Shown: piece by piece, positions 1 through 11,065 of the stretch
How positions within the stretch are numbered: position 1 is the stretch's first letter
Layout of the letters: each line of letters begins with the position of its first letter
Assembly: GCA_018398805.1 (NCBI GenBank)
Contig: JAGFBZ010002551.1
Coordinates: forward strand, 124,001 to 188,000
Direction of reading: 5' to 3'
Length of the DNA: 64,000 nucleotides
DNA from: Hirundichthys speculiger
Taxonomy: Eukaryota; Chordata; Actinopteri; Beloniformes; Exocoetidae
Notes under the pieces: generated by a model
Seen by the model: the letters and a program-made list of their open reading frames with translations, nothing else
The model's database searches: none
What the model was told of the DNA's origin: nothing
Program-made: the position numbers and the translations under genes

Positions 1-230
1 GCTTAGCATAAACTAAGTCAGCCAAGCCAGCTAAACCAGCTAACTCGTGGTGACTGAGAGGTTTGTACCCGCCGCCTCCCAGCTCTGCTTGTTCTGCCCA
101 GTTGCAACATAGCGCCGCTTTAGTACCACAGAGGCTTCAAAAACAGTCGTTAGAAAACCTGTGGGTGACAACACAGTCTAGTTTTTCTTGTACAGTCTAT
201 GAGGAAGGCTGGGAACAAGGGTGTTACAAC
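1..230. other. intron, no feature recognised
   Basis: This is single-copy-looking sequence upstream of the first transposon. I see no exon, RNA gene or repeat. It is presumed upstream intron of inpp5a because the first exon in the window starts mid-protein. Confidence 0.5.
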
Positions 231-1569
231 TAGGGATGTCCCGATCATGTTTTTGGGTACCGATCCGATTCCGATCTTTTAATTTTGAAGATTGGCCGAT
301 TCCCGATTTTTCCCGATCCCATGTCACTTTTTTTGAGTGGGCAAACAGAGTTTATTTTCCATACATTTTATTTCCTGTGTACATTAATAAATAAGCCTGC
401 ATCCAAGCTGAGATTAATAGCTTTTATTATCTCATAAAATAAACAGTAACTTATTTAAACACACTTCTTTCTTTATTTTTTCTTTGGGAGAATTATTATA
501 AAACACATTTAGTAACAGAACAGTGACTGTTCAACAGTCTCAGTACTAAAAAACAAAGCACTTCCATTTAAATAGCAGCAGGTAAACTTGGCTAGCAGTT
601 TAAGGCAATGAAAACTAAGGATGTCCCGATCAGGATTTTTTGGCCCCGATCCGATTCCGAGTCATTTGATTTTGAGTGTCTGCCGATACTGAGTCCGGAT
701 CTGATACTTTCATAACACATAAAAAAAAATGAACAAATACAGAATAAACAGATCCAGGTTGTCTCCCATTTGTATTTTATTTTTTAACACTTAAACACTA
801 CACTTCTCTTTGATGTAACTTCAATGAATAAGTAATAACAATAGTGCACCAGTATAACAGAGAACTTTTTGGAAGTAGCTTGAACGATCAAGTATAGTAC
901 ACGTAATAACTAGTAAAAAAAATTTACTAGATTTTCCTGGCGGTAGCCATGGTGTCTATCACGCTGTGTTGAGAAAGCTAGCCCTCATGCACGTAAAGTT
1001 GGCAAGAATGCGCAACACAGCCCACACTCCGCACCCTCATCTTACTCATAGCTTTCTTCATATTAGCAGCGCAAAATTACGTGAAGCCGTTGCTTGTTGA
1101 TACTCCAGTTGTTTCGCATTTTCTCCATAGTCTGTTTGATGCGCTCTGCTGTGTGGGATCCGTGAAATTACGGGGCGTAAAACAGAACCAGAGTCGACCC
1201 ACTGAGCGGTGAGGCTTCAGAGGGACATCGGAGCCACAGACGAACTCCAGACGTCTGTGGTGAACGAAATGAAGGACGTCTCTGATAACAAGACAAGAAA
1301 TTTGTCCTTAACCCTCTTTTGAAGCGCTAGCAGAGCTTATTATGTTAGTGGGTTTCCTGGAACCCCGTTTTGACATGCCTTCTCGCCACTATTTTATAGA
1401 AAAAGCTCTCACAATAAAATGTCGTGATCTGTTCATGCATTATATGTAGGTGAGAGGTTTCCGATTTATATCCGATCCGAGATCGGGATGCAACATCCGA
1501 TTTCGATCAACTCTGAAACCACGTGATCGGCCCGATTTCCGATCACGAGATCGGATCGGGACAACCCTA
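231..1569 (-). mobile_element. hAT-type DNA transposon with duplicated left end
   Basis: The terminal inverted repeats are TAGGGATGTCCCGATC at the left and GATCGGGACAACCCTA at the right. The element is flanked by a perfect 8-bp target duplication, GTTACAAC (223-230 and 1570-1577), the hAT signature. A second left-end-like sequence, TAAGGATGTCCCGATCAGG, lies inside at 616, so the element carries two left termini and one right terminus. The minus strand between about 1200 and 930 encodes a decayed hAT transposase piece (next entry). The interior is AT-rich and otherwise not coding. Confidence 0.9.
930..1195 (-). pseudogene. fossil of hAT (ZBED-like) transposase catalytic region
   Basis: Read on the minus strand, the sequence gives segments such as NNWSINKQRLHVILR and then, in a shifted frame, ANMKKAMSKMRVRSVGC followed by VAHSCQLYVHEG. 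These resemble the hAT transposase block around the DNAxNM and CxAHxxxLxVxEG motifs. At least one frameshift (where the DN of the DNA motif would be) and one stop after HEG show it is dead. The assignment rests on motif resemblance only. Confidence 0.65.
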
Positions 1570-1577
1570 GTTACAAC

Positions 1578-2995
1578 AGAACATACTAAAGGACGACTGT
1601 AAAGGAGATGTAGCTGACATTTACTTTTTGCAACAATATAAACTTCACTCATGTCAGTTATTGTGAAAGAACACGTCTCAACACATCTTTTCTTTCCTCT
1701 TTAGAGTAAGAAAAGAAAAACGGTGCAGGATCATTACAGTTCAAACTGAATATTGACCGTGCGTCGTTACTCGTGTCCTTTGTTTCTCTGTGGTCCCGTG
1801 ATGGACAGGTGACCTGTCTAGATCTGCTCCGTCTCACCTGGTAACAGCTAGGATGTTGTCCCAACCTCTGACCTCGAATAGGATGGAGACGTTCCAGAAA
1901 AAGACTTGGACCTTGATCTGCAAGTGAAACCCTCCACAGAACAGTTTGTTCTAAAGCAAATTTGACAGATGAGCAGAAGAAAAAGGAAAGTTAGATGGAA
2001 AGTACAGACGATAGTTAAGAGAACAGGAACAGTGACGAAAAATTAAAGGACGACGCAGACAATGAACCAGCCCCCCGTGCTCATTAGTAAGATACCTTTT
2101 CAGAAGATATTTGAAGGTTTCTTTGAACACATTCGATAATTACGCTGTTAAGTCTCTGCAGCCCCGTGTTTGTTTGTCACGTCTCAGCCTGCAACAGGTT
2201 CTCGAAACATTTCCCACGCAAGCAGGGCGCATGTCTTCGGTTCCACAACCACAAACCTTCAGGCTCTGGCGTTGTCGCACCAGTAGAAGGTCGAGCAAGT
2301 CAGACGAGCGCAGCTGTGCCAAGCGAACACCGGTACGACTGCATATCATCACCACGCCGGGCAGGTCCCTCGCTCGAAGCTTCCTGTCGGATAGAAGGAT
2401 AGTCTGGAGCGCCATGTGGCCTGTTGGTTTCACGCCTGTTGGTGACTGTGGCATGTCAGAGGTGTGAACATCCGATCTGGTTATGAAATGCAAACAGAAG
2501 GGCGATCCTGCCGCGGCGACTGATCAAACACCTGCACGGCACAGGCGCTTCACGCAGCAGCCGGTTTAAGAATGAGAACGACACAAAGGGTTTTCCTCTC
2601 AGTGAGAAGCTGTTTGTGTGAGGTTACTCAGTGTGAATTTTTTATTTTTTTTTTTCCACCAGGAAGTGGTTTGACCCAGAGCAGTTTTCCATTTGCAGAA
2701 CTGCACATTAGCAAGACTGCATATGGCCCAGACGTGCATGAGGGGATTGATTTAGTTTATTAGATTGGTGACTTTTAATCTGTTGTCGTCGGACTGTTTT
2801 GGTCTTTGGTCCTTGTTTTTGAAAAGTCGTCCTTCTTTTGTGTAAGGTTATTGCTCCAAAGTCAGTGCGTAATCTCCTTAAAACCATTTAAAGCAACGTT
2901 CTTGGACATTGTACTTCTACGTTTGTTGCCATCATGAAGCTCTGCAGGGAGCTAAGTCTAAGTCTCCTTCAAGGCTAAAACTATTATGAGGCAAT
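1578..2995. other. intron without recognised features
   Basis: This is unique-looking intron. Overlapping open frames on both strands near 2111-2493 are not supported by splice sites, homology I can recognise or codon pattern. A T-rich run occurs near 2640-2656. Confidence 0.45.
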
Positions 2996-4150
2996 GGGCC
3001 CGATCTTCTGCCAAATCTCCTAAAGCCGCTTTTAAGGGATAGCGGGTAGAGGGAGGGGTGTTCCCCCGCAAAGAACGCAATCTTCCATTTCCCTAAACCC
3101 GCGATCTTACCTGCGCTACCCGCTACATTATGCATAGGAGTGGTTAGGGCGTTCCACCTGTTAAACCAATCAATGCGTCAGCAGCCATTGCCTTTAAGAG
3201 CAAGTTGCGCTACCCGCTAACCGCTATGGAGCGTCTTTACATCCAGATCGGAGCAGCTCTCCACATCCACCACAACTGCTGACCAGACATCCTCTGACCT
3301 CAGGAGAATAAAAACGTATGACAGTAATACGGTGATGCGTAATCGAGAGGTAGAGCCGTTTGTGCAGGTCCACATGTGACCAGGTGGACACACATTTATG
3401 CCATTCGGACGCACGCTCTTACGCGCCGACATGCGGGTTGCGCTTTCCGCAAACTCGGTATCTTGCGTTTGCGGGTAGCGGGTGTTCTGACCACTCGCTA
3501 CCCACTCAAGAGACACGCCCATTGCCACAATGTGAACCTACAATGTGAGTAAAGCCTGATTTATACTCGGAAATCAGGTTCGGGTTTGGGTTAGGGTTAG
3601 AGATGCAGAGATGCCGCCCCCCCCCCACCCTACGCAGACACTCCGGTGCACCTCCCCAAAATTGTAGGTGGTGGCAGAGAGGAGAGAAAGGAGGCCTCTG
3701 ATTGGTCAATTCTACATCTGCGTAGAAAAGAGCGCGTCATCGAAGAAATGAGGAAGTACCCACATCTGTACGATTCTTGTTATTAACGCTACAAAGACAG
3801 CACATATTCTAGTAATTCATGGAGGGAGATTGCGATGAATGTGGGTCTGGATACGGCGGAGACGGGGAGGGAGTGGAAAAACGCAATAGGTAAGTTTAGC
3901 TAGTTCGTGATTGTCTTGCGTTGTGGCGTGGAATAACATAGCGCAGACCAGGCTTCAAAATTTTATCATAAATCAAAAGTAACTGCGGCGACAAGATAAC
4001 TGCAACACATTGCCGCAAGAGTATACACAGCCCTTAAGGGAGTTGGCATAGCGGGTAGCGGCTTTAGGGAAGCGTAAGATTGCATTAGCGGTTAGCGGAG
4101 GCTCCTAAACCCACAATTTGCGGGTAGCGGGAGGTGTACGATCGGGGCCC
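2996..4150 (+). mobile_element. DNA transposon with MADF-domain fossil (Harbinger/ISL2EU-like)
   Basis: The ends are near-perfect inverted repeats: GGGCCCGATC at the left and GATCGGGGCCC at the right. AT flanks both sides, which is compatible with a 2-bp target duplication. Subterminal regions are packed with the motif GCGGGTAGCGG and its complement (for example near 3040, 3115, 3210, 3470, 4055, 4090 and 4120), as expected for transposase-binding repeats. The middle (3713-3893) encodes a broken MADF/Myb-SANT-like domain. A MADF or Myb-like accessory protein is typical of PIF/Harbinger elements, while a 2-bp AT duplication would suit ISL2EU. I cannot decide between them. A diverged relative lies at 44511-45144. 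Confidence 0.65.
3713..3893 (+). pseudogene. MADF (Myb/SANT-like) domain fossil of a transposon protein
   Basis: The + strand reads RRKERVIEEMRKYPHLYDS, then a TAA stop at 3784-3786, then RYKDSTYSSNSWREIAMNV and GLDTAETGREWKNA. This has the pattern of a MADF DNA-binding domain (LIxxVxxxPxLYD ... W.xIA). A splice-donor-like GTAAGT follows at 3890. The same domain recurs without this stop on the minus strand at 37604-37831 and as a fragment near 61020-61125. It is dead here because of the stop. Confidence 0.75.
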
Positions 4151-5502
4151 ATGACTTTACCGTGCACGACACAGCAGTTATATGTTCACTGTGTCCATCT
4201 TCCTGGGTCAGAGATGCCGTGTCAGAGTCAATGAAAAGTTGCGTCCTGCTGCTTTAAGGTTTGGAGATCAGTGTGATGCTGTTAAAGCACAGTCGTTAAA
4301 TGTTACACGTGTATTCAAGGCCTAATTCTGATGCCAAGACGGCTGAGTGTTCGTAACGCCGGGAGCAGGAGCCCGTCGCCATTATTCAGATCAGATGAGC
4401 CTTCACATAAACAGGATGCCATTAAAGCGCGGATTTAAGGTGCGTTTCCACCAGCGGGGAGTCCTTTCAGCCGTCCTGACTCTGTGGTGACGAGGCTGGT
4501 TGTCGTGCACAGCCTTCGCTGTTTAACGGCCAAAAAAACCCCAAAAAAAGAGCGAATACAACGGCAGGAATGGAAAATACACGAAAAATCTTGGCGGAGC
4601 TAAAGACAATTGTAGCGTTTCTGTTTTCTGTTTGTCTAATTTATAATGGCGGCGCTGAAAGAGAGAGGACGACCCGTACAGCGTAGCCAACTAGCGAGTC
4701 AACACCTCCATCCACCTCCACCTCCGTGCAGACGGCTATCAGGGTTTATCAGCTGTCGGTACCGGTTCGACAACAGGAATGTCTGTGGGCCCAGTAGAGG
4801 TTTCTGAGGGCTTCCTTAGCGGGGCCGTTCCCTGTAGCGGAGACGCATCAACCATCCAGCCCTGGAAACTACCCAGAACCCTCCTGGACACCGTTAGACT
4901 TCGTTCATGATGTCATATTGATTAGAGGAGCTCTTCACCAAACTGTTCACTTCCTCTGATTTTCGCATCAACTTTGTGAAAGCAACAGTAAATACGAGCG
5001 TACTTTCCCAGGAGTCTCTGCTCCGTTAATACGTTAATACTGAAACATTTACTCGCTGAGCTGCCGTATCACATAGAGACCGAATTACAGGCAGCAAAAC
5101 TTTCAGCTAAACGCATATAAAAGAGATTTTCATAATTAGATTTCCCAGTAATTGCTCTTCCACTGAGAGCCATTAAAACCCTCTTTGTGTCTTTAAAACG
5201 AACCAGGAACAAAACAGCAGCGCTGTTATTGAGAATTCAGCCGCGTTGAAGCCTCAAGATGTTTACAACAGAAATGAACTTGATCTGATGTTTTTAATGT
5301 CGTATTTACAAGAAAACAGATGCACCCTGATCATTAAACCCAAAGACAAACAAATAAAAACCTCGGCGATGTTTCCGTGACCTCTTTACAGCTGTTTCAG
5401 TTGCTAACTTTGCTTTTCTGTCATGAACACTTTTTTCCGGTTCAGTTAATTAAAGCACAGATTGAATCTGCTCTCAACTCTTTAATAAATACCTTGATTA
5501 GA
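4151..5502. other. intron without recognised features
   Basis: This is unique-looking intron, fairly AT-rich in its second half. I see no supported exon or repeat. Confidence 0.4.
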
Positions 5503-5560
5503 TTAGAGTAGATGTACTTTATTCATCCCCCTAGGGAGAAATTCAAAATCTCATCAGATC
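5503..5560 (-). repeat. LINE 3' tail (L2-like), antisense
   Basis: On the minus strand the sequence ends with AATTTCTCCCTAGGGGGATG followed by AATAAAGTA. This is the conserved short 3' hairpin and poly(A)-signal-like end typical of L2/Rex-type LINEs in fish. Only the tail is recognisable, which fits a strongly 5'-truncated insertion. The limit beyond 5560 is unclear. Confidence 0.55.
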
Positions 5561-6693
5561 ATCAATAACACAACCGTTAATTATAATTTAAACAGAATGT
5601 AAAATTAAAAAGAAGAATTAAAAAGTCTGATTGCAGCAGAAACAGCATAAAAAAAAGTGTTGCTGCTTTTCCAGACGAAGCTGGAAGCTCTAACTTTTAG
5701 CTCTGGATGAAAACATCAGACTGACGTCATACTGGTTGATGAAGTAAGTTTGAATTGCTTCACATCTGATCTGCAACCAATTAAAAACCGCTTATCGTTG
5801 AGAAAAGTATATCCAGAAATATCCAGGATTTTCTGTTCTGGCTGGTCTCTCAAACCAACTCAACAGGCTTCGGTATGTCAAAGCAGCCCCCCCCCCGACT
5901 GTGGACGGGAGAGTCGGTCGGACGTCTTCTTGGCTCCCAGTCGTCGTTTTACTCCTCCCTGCAATCATTACTGCAGCCGACGTGCCAAAACACGCCGTCT
6001 GCCAGGTGATTCCGGCCGCCGTGTTTGTCGAACGCCGGCGTTACAGGATACCGTGAGCGTGAAGCGCGTCTGTGTGCAATCGCACGTCCCGGTCGTTCAG
6101 GAATTCTGTTTGCGCAGCAGGACGGTATCACCTCTGCGCGGGGAGGAAGGTGCGCCCCTGAGCGTAGCGGGCAGGCCTGTAGCCTCACGCCAGCTCTGTG
6201 CCGCTGTGCGCTGACGTCATGGAAAGAAGAATCAGACTCTGAACTTTGTGCAGCCGCGGAGCAGCGACGGTGAAGCTCGCCCTCCCCGCACACGCCAAAC
6301 ACCCGCTAACACCGGTTAACCCGTTCGCTCGGGACCATCAAAGCTTAGTGCTTCAGTGTCACCTGCTGTGACTTGTCTTGGTCAGAGTCCAAGAGCCGTT
6401 TCACACAGGAAAGACTCCCCCCCCCCCCCCCCCCCCCCCCCAGTGCCAGTAAATCTCATCAAAGCTGTCGCACCAATGATGTGAGAAAACAACGGAAGAG
6501 TTCTGGTGTTCAGGTTTCACCGTGCAACGCTGCAGTCTCTTCAGGGGTTCGGACCAGCAGATAGTCAGCACCATGAGGGGAAAGAAGTTGTTCTTTGGTG
6601 GCGGCACACCTTGGTGGAGGTTCAAAGGCGTGTTTGCACTGGCGATTGCAAAACTTGCTCTTTCTCTTCTTCTCTGCAGCTTAGCATTTGGAG
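5561..6693. other. intron; CpG-rich stretch and poly(C) run
   Basis: CpG is dense between about 5900 and 6320, with no splice-supported coding exon. Long frames on both strands here look like GC-driven shadows. A run of 25 C occupies 6417-6441. Whether the CpG-rich part is a regulatory island cannot be told from sequence alone. Confidence 0.35.
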
Positions 6694-7787
6694 TAGGGAT
6701 GTTCCTGGCGACTAATTTCCCTGTCGACTAAACGAAAATTTTAATTAAGACTAGTCGACTAGTCTAAAAAAAAAGGAAAACACTCAGAAAACAGTGAAAA
6801 TTTAGCACAATTTATTGAAACATCGAAACAGAATTTGAAACATTGTCCCAAAAAATATTGTGTGTAACAAGAGTTCTTTAAGCCTTTAATCACAACGTTC
6901 AACAACCATGTCGGATTTTAAATGCCGCTGAAGTACGAGACACTTTGCACCGTGCAGTATGAATGAATGTGAACATGAAGGCAACTCAGTCAAACGTTAA
7001 CCACCAAAATAAATAAATTGTCTCTGACACATTGAATCTTGCAGATTATCCGACAAAAATTATTGCTTTAATTCACTTTCAAGTTAATAAAACATCTAAA
7101 TTATAATTAAATTTCAACCGAAACGAGCAGCATTTTGCGCCGTGCAGTATGAATATAAACCCTGCACATCCGACAAAAACTCACTTAAAGTTAACAAATA
7201 ATGTAACATCAAAAAAAAGATAAATTGCTGCTGAATTATTAAGCTCTATGCGCAGTTCAATATGAGTGTAAAATTAAACAAACATCTAAAATCTCTAAGA
7301 CCGGACGGGAGAACACGTCTCCAGGTAAACAATGTCAAATCGGCCTGAGTGTGGCTAGCACCGCTAGCATTAGCACCGCTAGCATCAGCAGCCGTCGTCT
7401 CGTGCAGATTAACATCCAAATGCTTGAGTCGAATGTGGTTGCGCATTGCTCCAGTCGAGTGATTGTATGCCAGTTGTTTCTGACACAGTCTACATACTAC
7501 CTTGTTTTCATTTTCTAAATTAAAGTACCGCCAAACCGCGCTGGTTTAGCGAGACTATCTTCCCACCGTGCCATTTTAAAACTCTGGTCTACTCGAGCGT
7601 TTCCGCGGGGAGGAGGCTGCTGTCTGACAGCTCTGTAGCCCCGACTAGTGGCGGGCGGCTGTATGACAGTTAAGCGGCCTTGTACATGAATAAAACACAA
7701 ATTGGTTTAAACGACTAATATTTCTGGTGCCGACTAAAAAGTGGGCGGACGTTTAATCGGTTAGACGACTAATGGCGCGCATCCCTA
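6694..7787 (-). mobile_element. hAT DNA transposon (family A), BED-finger remnant
   Basis: The element begins TAGGGATGTTCCTGGCGAC and ends GCGCGCATCCCTA. It is flanked by a perfect 8-bp duplication, ATTTGGAG (6686-6693 and 7788-7795). Its length is 1,094 bp. The minus strand 7544-7246 holds a BED zinc finger followed by a stop, and the rest of the transposase is missing, so the copy is non-autonomous. A sister copy in the opposite orientation lies at 49599-51084. Confidence 0.92.
7246..7544 (-). pseudogene. BED zinc-finger remnant of hAT transposase
   Basis: On the minus strand the open frame after a TAA at 7547-7545 reads AVWRYFNLENENKVVC, then RLCQKQLAYNHSTGAM and RNHIRLKHL. It has the BED-finger aromatic start (VWRYF), the C-x2-C pair and the H-x4-H pair, as in ZBED/hAT transposases. 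The frame ends at a stop at 7246 after about 100 codons, far short of a transposase. The stop upstream and the lack of a catalytic domain make it a fossil of a first coding exon. Confidence 0.75.
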
Positions 7788-7795
7788 ATTTGGAG

Positions 7796-8191
7796 AGGAT
7801 GTTTTTAGGGCACTTTCACACCGAGCATGTTTGGATAGGTTCAGACGGACTCTGACTGTAATTATTTAGGTGCATCTGCGCCGCTGCAACACTCTTCTAT
7901 GAGAAACGGACGCGTCGCGCTCGTTACAGGAATCTTCCTCTGAACTTGTACGATGGGTTTGAAGATGCACACAAACATCTGGCAGCTGCCGCTTACTCAT
8001 TCATGTAAAGCTCATTAGACAAAAAAGAAACCGGCTATTACTCATTCAGCTTTTTCTGTGTGAGCGTTCTGCGCTTTTGTGACAATCGGACGACCACAGC
8101 TTAGAGGAAAGAGTGGAGAAACATAAAAGAGTGATTATTTTCAGTTTCGAGACTTTTCGGTGTTTGAGAGGGCTCTTTAATTGGTGATGTA
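7796..8191. other. intron without recognised features
   Basis: About 400 bp of unique-looking intron lies between two hAT insertions. I see nothing coding. Confidence 0.4.
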
Positions 8192-8199
8192 GGTGGGAT

Positions 8200-8844
8200 T
8201 AGTGCTGGGCGATATGGAAAAAAATCATATATCACGATATGGACTATTTTATATCACGATAACGATATATATCACGATATACCATAATAAAGTATGTTTT
8301 CAGTTATTCTCTGAAAAGTTTGACAAAAATTTAATTGCTTACTTTTCAACTTTATTTTGAAAGGACATTTAGCTGAACTGTCACAAACATACATTTTAGT
8401 GCAGCAAAAACAGGTAGGTACAGAGGTACAGTAGCTTTCACATTTTTTTTTTAAAGTGCACAACAGTTTCTGAGAGGAAAAACACATTTTTGCACTGAAG
8501 TTCAGCTATAAAAAATAAACACAAATTATTTTTCAACTTTCTGAAATCTGTAACCTTGTAGTGCAAAGTTTGCAAACCAATATAAAGTGTCTAAAGTAAA
8601 CATCAGGGTTGAAGAGAACTCTGTTTAAGGCATTAACCATGAATAAAAGTGCAAACATAAAAGGCTACTTTGTAGAAGTAGATATGATTCTATCAAATTT
8701 ATCGTTGCAGGTTATTTAATTACATATTTGCTGTAATAATTGATAAAATTAGGTTAGAAACGATAGAAACGATAGAAGAGAAATGGCACGATACACACTT
8801 TTCTATCGTCCTCACGATATGTATCGTCATATTGCCCAGCACTA
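8200..8844. mobile_element. hAT MITE (family B, TAGTGCTGGGCGATAT ends)
   Basis: This is a 645-bp element. The left end is TAGTGCTGGGCGATAT and the right end ATATTGCCCAGCACTA, with a perfect 8-bp duplication GGTGGGAT (8192-8199 and 8845-8852). It has no coding capacity; a 71-codon minus-strand frame is not transposase-like. Two further copies occur at 28156-28801 and 34393-35210, both inverted relative to this one and very similar inside. Confidence 0.93.
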
Positions 8845-8956
8845 GGTGGGATTTACTGGAGCTTGAACCTAATGGATTTAACTGTTTTGATTATAGGTAA
8901 AGTCTCAATCATCTTGATTGTTCTGCAGATTATCCCATCAGATTTACTTGAAGAGT

Positions 8957-9505
8957 GAGTTAATTTATTAACGCCGACATATATTTTATCGTGCGTTAAC
9001 GCATGTTGCTCACATGCTTTTGTTTTGAAAAGTTTGTTTCTGGCTGCTGCGGAACCAGAAGAGAATTGGCGGAAAAACATGCAGAAAAGCTAAAACAGAC
9101 CTGGAGAACGGTAAAAATCTGTGAACTTTACAGTTCAGGTAGCAACTCAGGTAGCAATATTAACAATTCTGTCTGGAAACGAAAATTCTGGACCGCAACA
9201 AAACTTTCGTGTCATTCCTCCATGTTCCATCAGATCTGCTCCATGTGTTCACTGTCCTGCTGTTCTCTAGCTGGTTACTGCAGTGCGGCTCCATCTAGTG
9301 GCACAGATGTGTAATGACAACAGAAAGTCCAGTCCTCCATTATAAAACAAATTCAGTTCTGTGGCCTGTTTTTTTAATTTCGTATTTTTGATCCAAGTCT
9401 AAAATTGAAATTAGATCTAAAATTGTTAGATTTAAAAACAAAAAACATAATAAAATATCACTTTTTAATATTTTTTATTTTTGATTTGACAATTGAAAAT
9501 GGAAA
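8957..9505 (-). mobile_element. truncated hAT element (family C), inverted
   Basis: This segment is the reverse complement of the 3' half of the elements at 20735-21800 and 46980-48349. It includes the shared stretch around 9225-9350 (an exact-looking block beginning CCTCCATGTTCCATC in this orientation). Neither true terminus is present. It abuts a fragment of another family at about 9519, so the region is a mosaic of two dead copies. Confidence 0.75.
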
Positions 9506-9518
9506 GAATGAATGAATG

Positions 9519-9813
9519 ACATCTTGTGAGTGTTCCAATGACTTTGTTCGAATTAATTGAACTGAAAGCATCAATTACACATTATATGGCTGACAGGCAG
9601 CTTGCAAATGCTGGACAAAATGAATAAAAGATTTGTTGAGAAACATAGTTTCATTTATTTAAACAGCGCAAATTGTTGCTTGCAAGCTTTTAAAGGTGGG
9701 ACACGGGGGTTTTGAAAGAAGCTTAGAATATCGATACCTGTGGCTGAAAAATCGATACTCTCTGGAGAAAAATATTGATATATATCGCAGAATCGATAAA
9801 ATTGCTCAACTCT
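9519..9813. mobile_element. truncated hAT-like element (family D)
   Basis: This stretch is the reverse complement of the left half of the copies at 19455-19902 and 25228-25908, ending with the family terminus GCTCAACTCTA. It starts abruptly at GACATCTTGTGAGTG, where it meets the family C fragment. No target duplication was found. Confidence 0.75.
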
Positions 9814-11065
9814 AGTAGATTGGTAGATTCAGTTATGGTAATCGAGATAAAAAGTTCAATTAATCGTGGTATTGATTTGGTTCCTTTTTAATAACAGTGT
9901 TTTTAAATGTGCGGGCCATATCACGACATTACACATGTTATAAAAACCAACTAATAATTAAGTGTATGTTTTTACGCCAGTCTTAAGGACAGAAAAAGCG
10001 CAGAAATGGGAGAACTGAGTTATGAGCAGCGACTGATGCTTCTCATCTCAATCCAATCACATCTGGTGTATCAGGGCTTCGGCCTCAGGATTTTCTAATT
10101 TACAAGCTAATTTGCACGTATGGAAAGCTGGGTCATTTGCTTGCCCCGCTTGTCTGCAGTACGCCGGGCTACATGGGGTTCCACCACCGCTCCCGCCGTA
10201 GCATAAACAGCGCTTTGCATCGCACCGCGCTGACTCGACTAACCCCTCAGCTGATTTGCATCGGAAACTTCCCTGGACCGTCACGGGCCGGCGATTGTGT
10301 CGGGTCCCCACATCCAGTCTGGCCACGTGGAAATTACAGACACACACACGGCGCTGAAGGTCATCTGAGAGTTCATTGATTAGGTATTGTTTGATGGTCT
10401 ACTGGACGCAGGGACGAAGAGGACGAGCCGGTTCTTAATCTCAATCTACACATGAACTCTCTTAAAATACTGATTGTGACACATTTGGACAGTAAAGCAA
10501 CCAGTCGCTGTCGTTCGTTCAAAAGCTCCTCTGATGCCTCTGACTTGTTTCCTCCAAACAGGAATCCTAAAAAAGGGATTCAGAAAGAAAAGAGAAAAGA
10601 GAAAAAAGGAGGAAAACAGCACAAGAAACTTAAACCAATAATGATGAAATGTGTAGAGAGGAATCATCGCAGCAGCCGTTTTCTGAGAAGAAGGTCATGA
10701 ATTTCTGTCCCTGGGTTGTTGTTGATCCAGCCTGGTGGATTGTATAAGTGGAGGGTTATAACTTTGCTTTATTAGGCTTTAATAAGACAGCGCAGGCCTC
10801 CTGGGCCTCTAGTGCACTTTGACTGTTATGTTATTTAGATAAATGGGACCCTCCTTGGAACTGAGACGTTGCCAAGAGTTGGGTCAAGAGAAAAGGAAAC
10901 CGAGACCGAGACATTCAGGCCTGATGTTGGAAGCAAACTCCCCGAGACGGCGACCTTTCACCTCGTGAGTTGTCAGGTGACTCTGCAGGTCGGCACTCCC
11001 AGTCCTCCCAGTCAGGTGACAGGCCATAAGAGGTTGATACAGCCATGCCTCGTCCCTGCAGTGAA
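9814..11065. other. intron without supported features
   Basis: AT-rich sequence near 9830-9900 may be another decayed element. From 10000 to 11060 the intron looks unique. A purine-rich patch lies at 10560-10625. The open frames present have no recognisable similarity. Confidence 0.35.

Noticed and set aside
2111..2493. Frames of about 118 codons on both strands
   Set aside because: They mirror each other across the strands, with no recognisable motif and no splice context.
3585..3600. GGGTTAGGGTTAG, telomere-like
   Set aside because: Only about two TTAGGG units, so chance or transposon sequence is likelier than an interstitial telomere.
5750..6302. Overlapping long frames on both strands
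   Set aside because: The region is CpG- and GC-rich, so stop codons are scarce. No splice sites or similarity support an exon.
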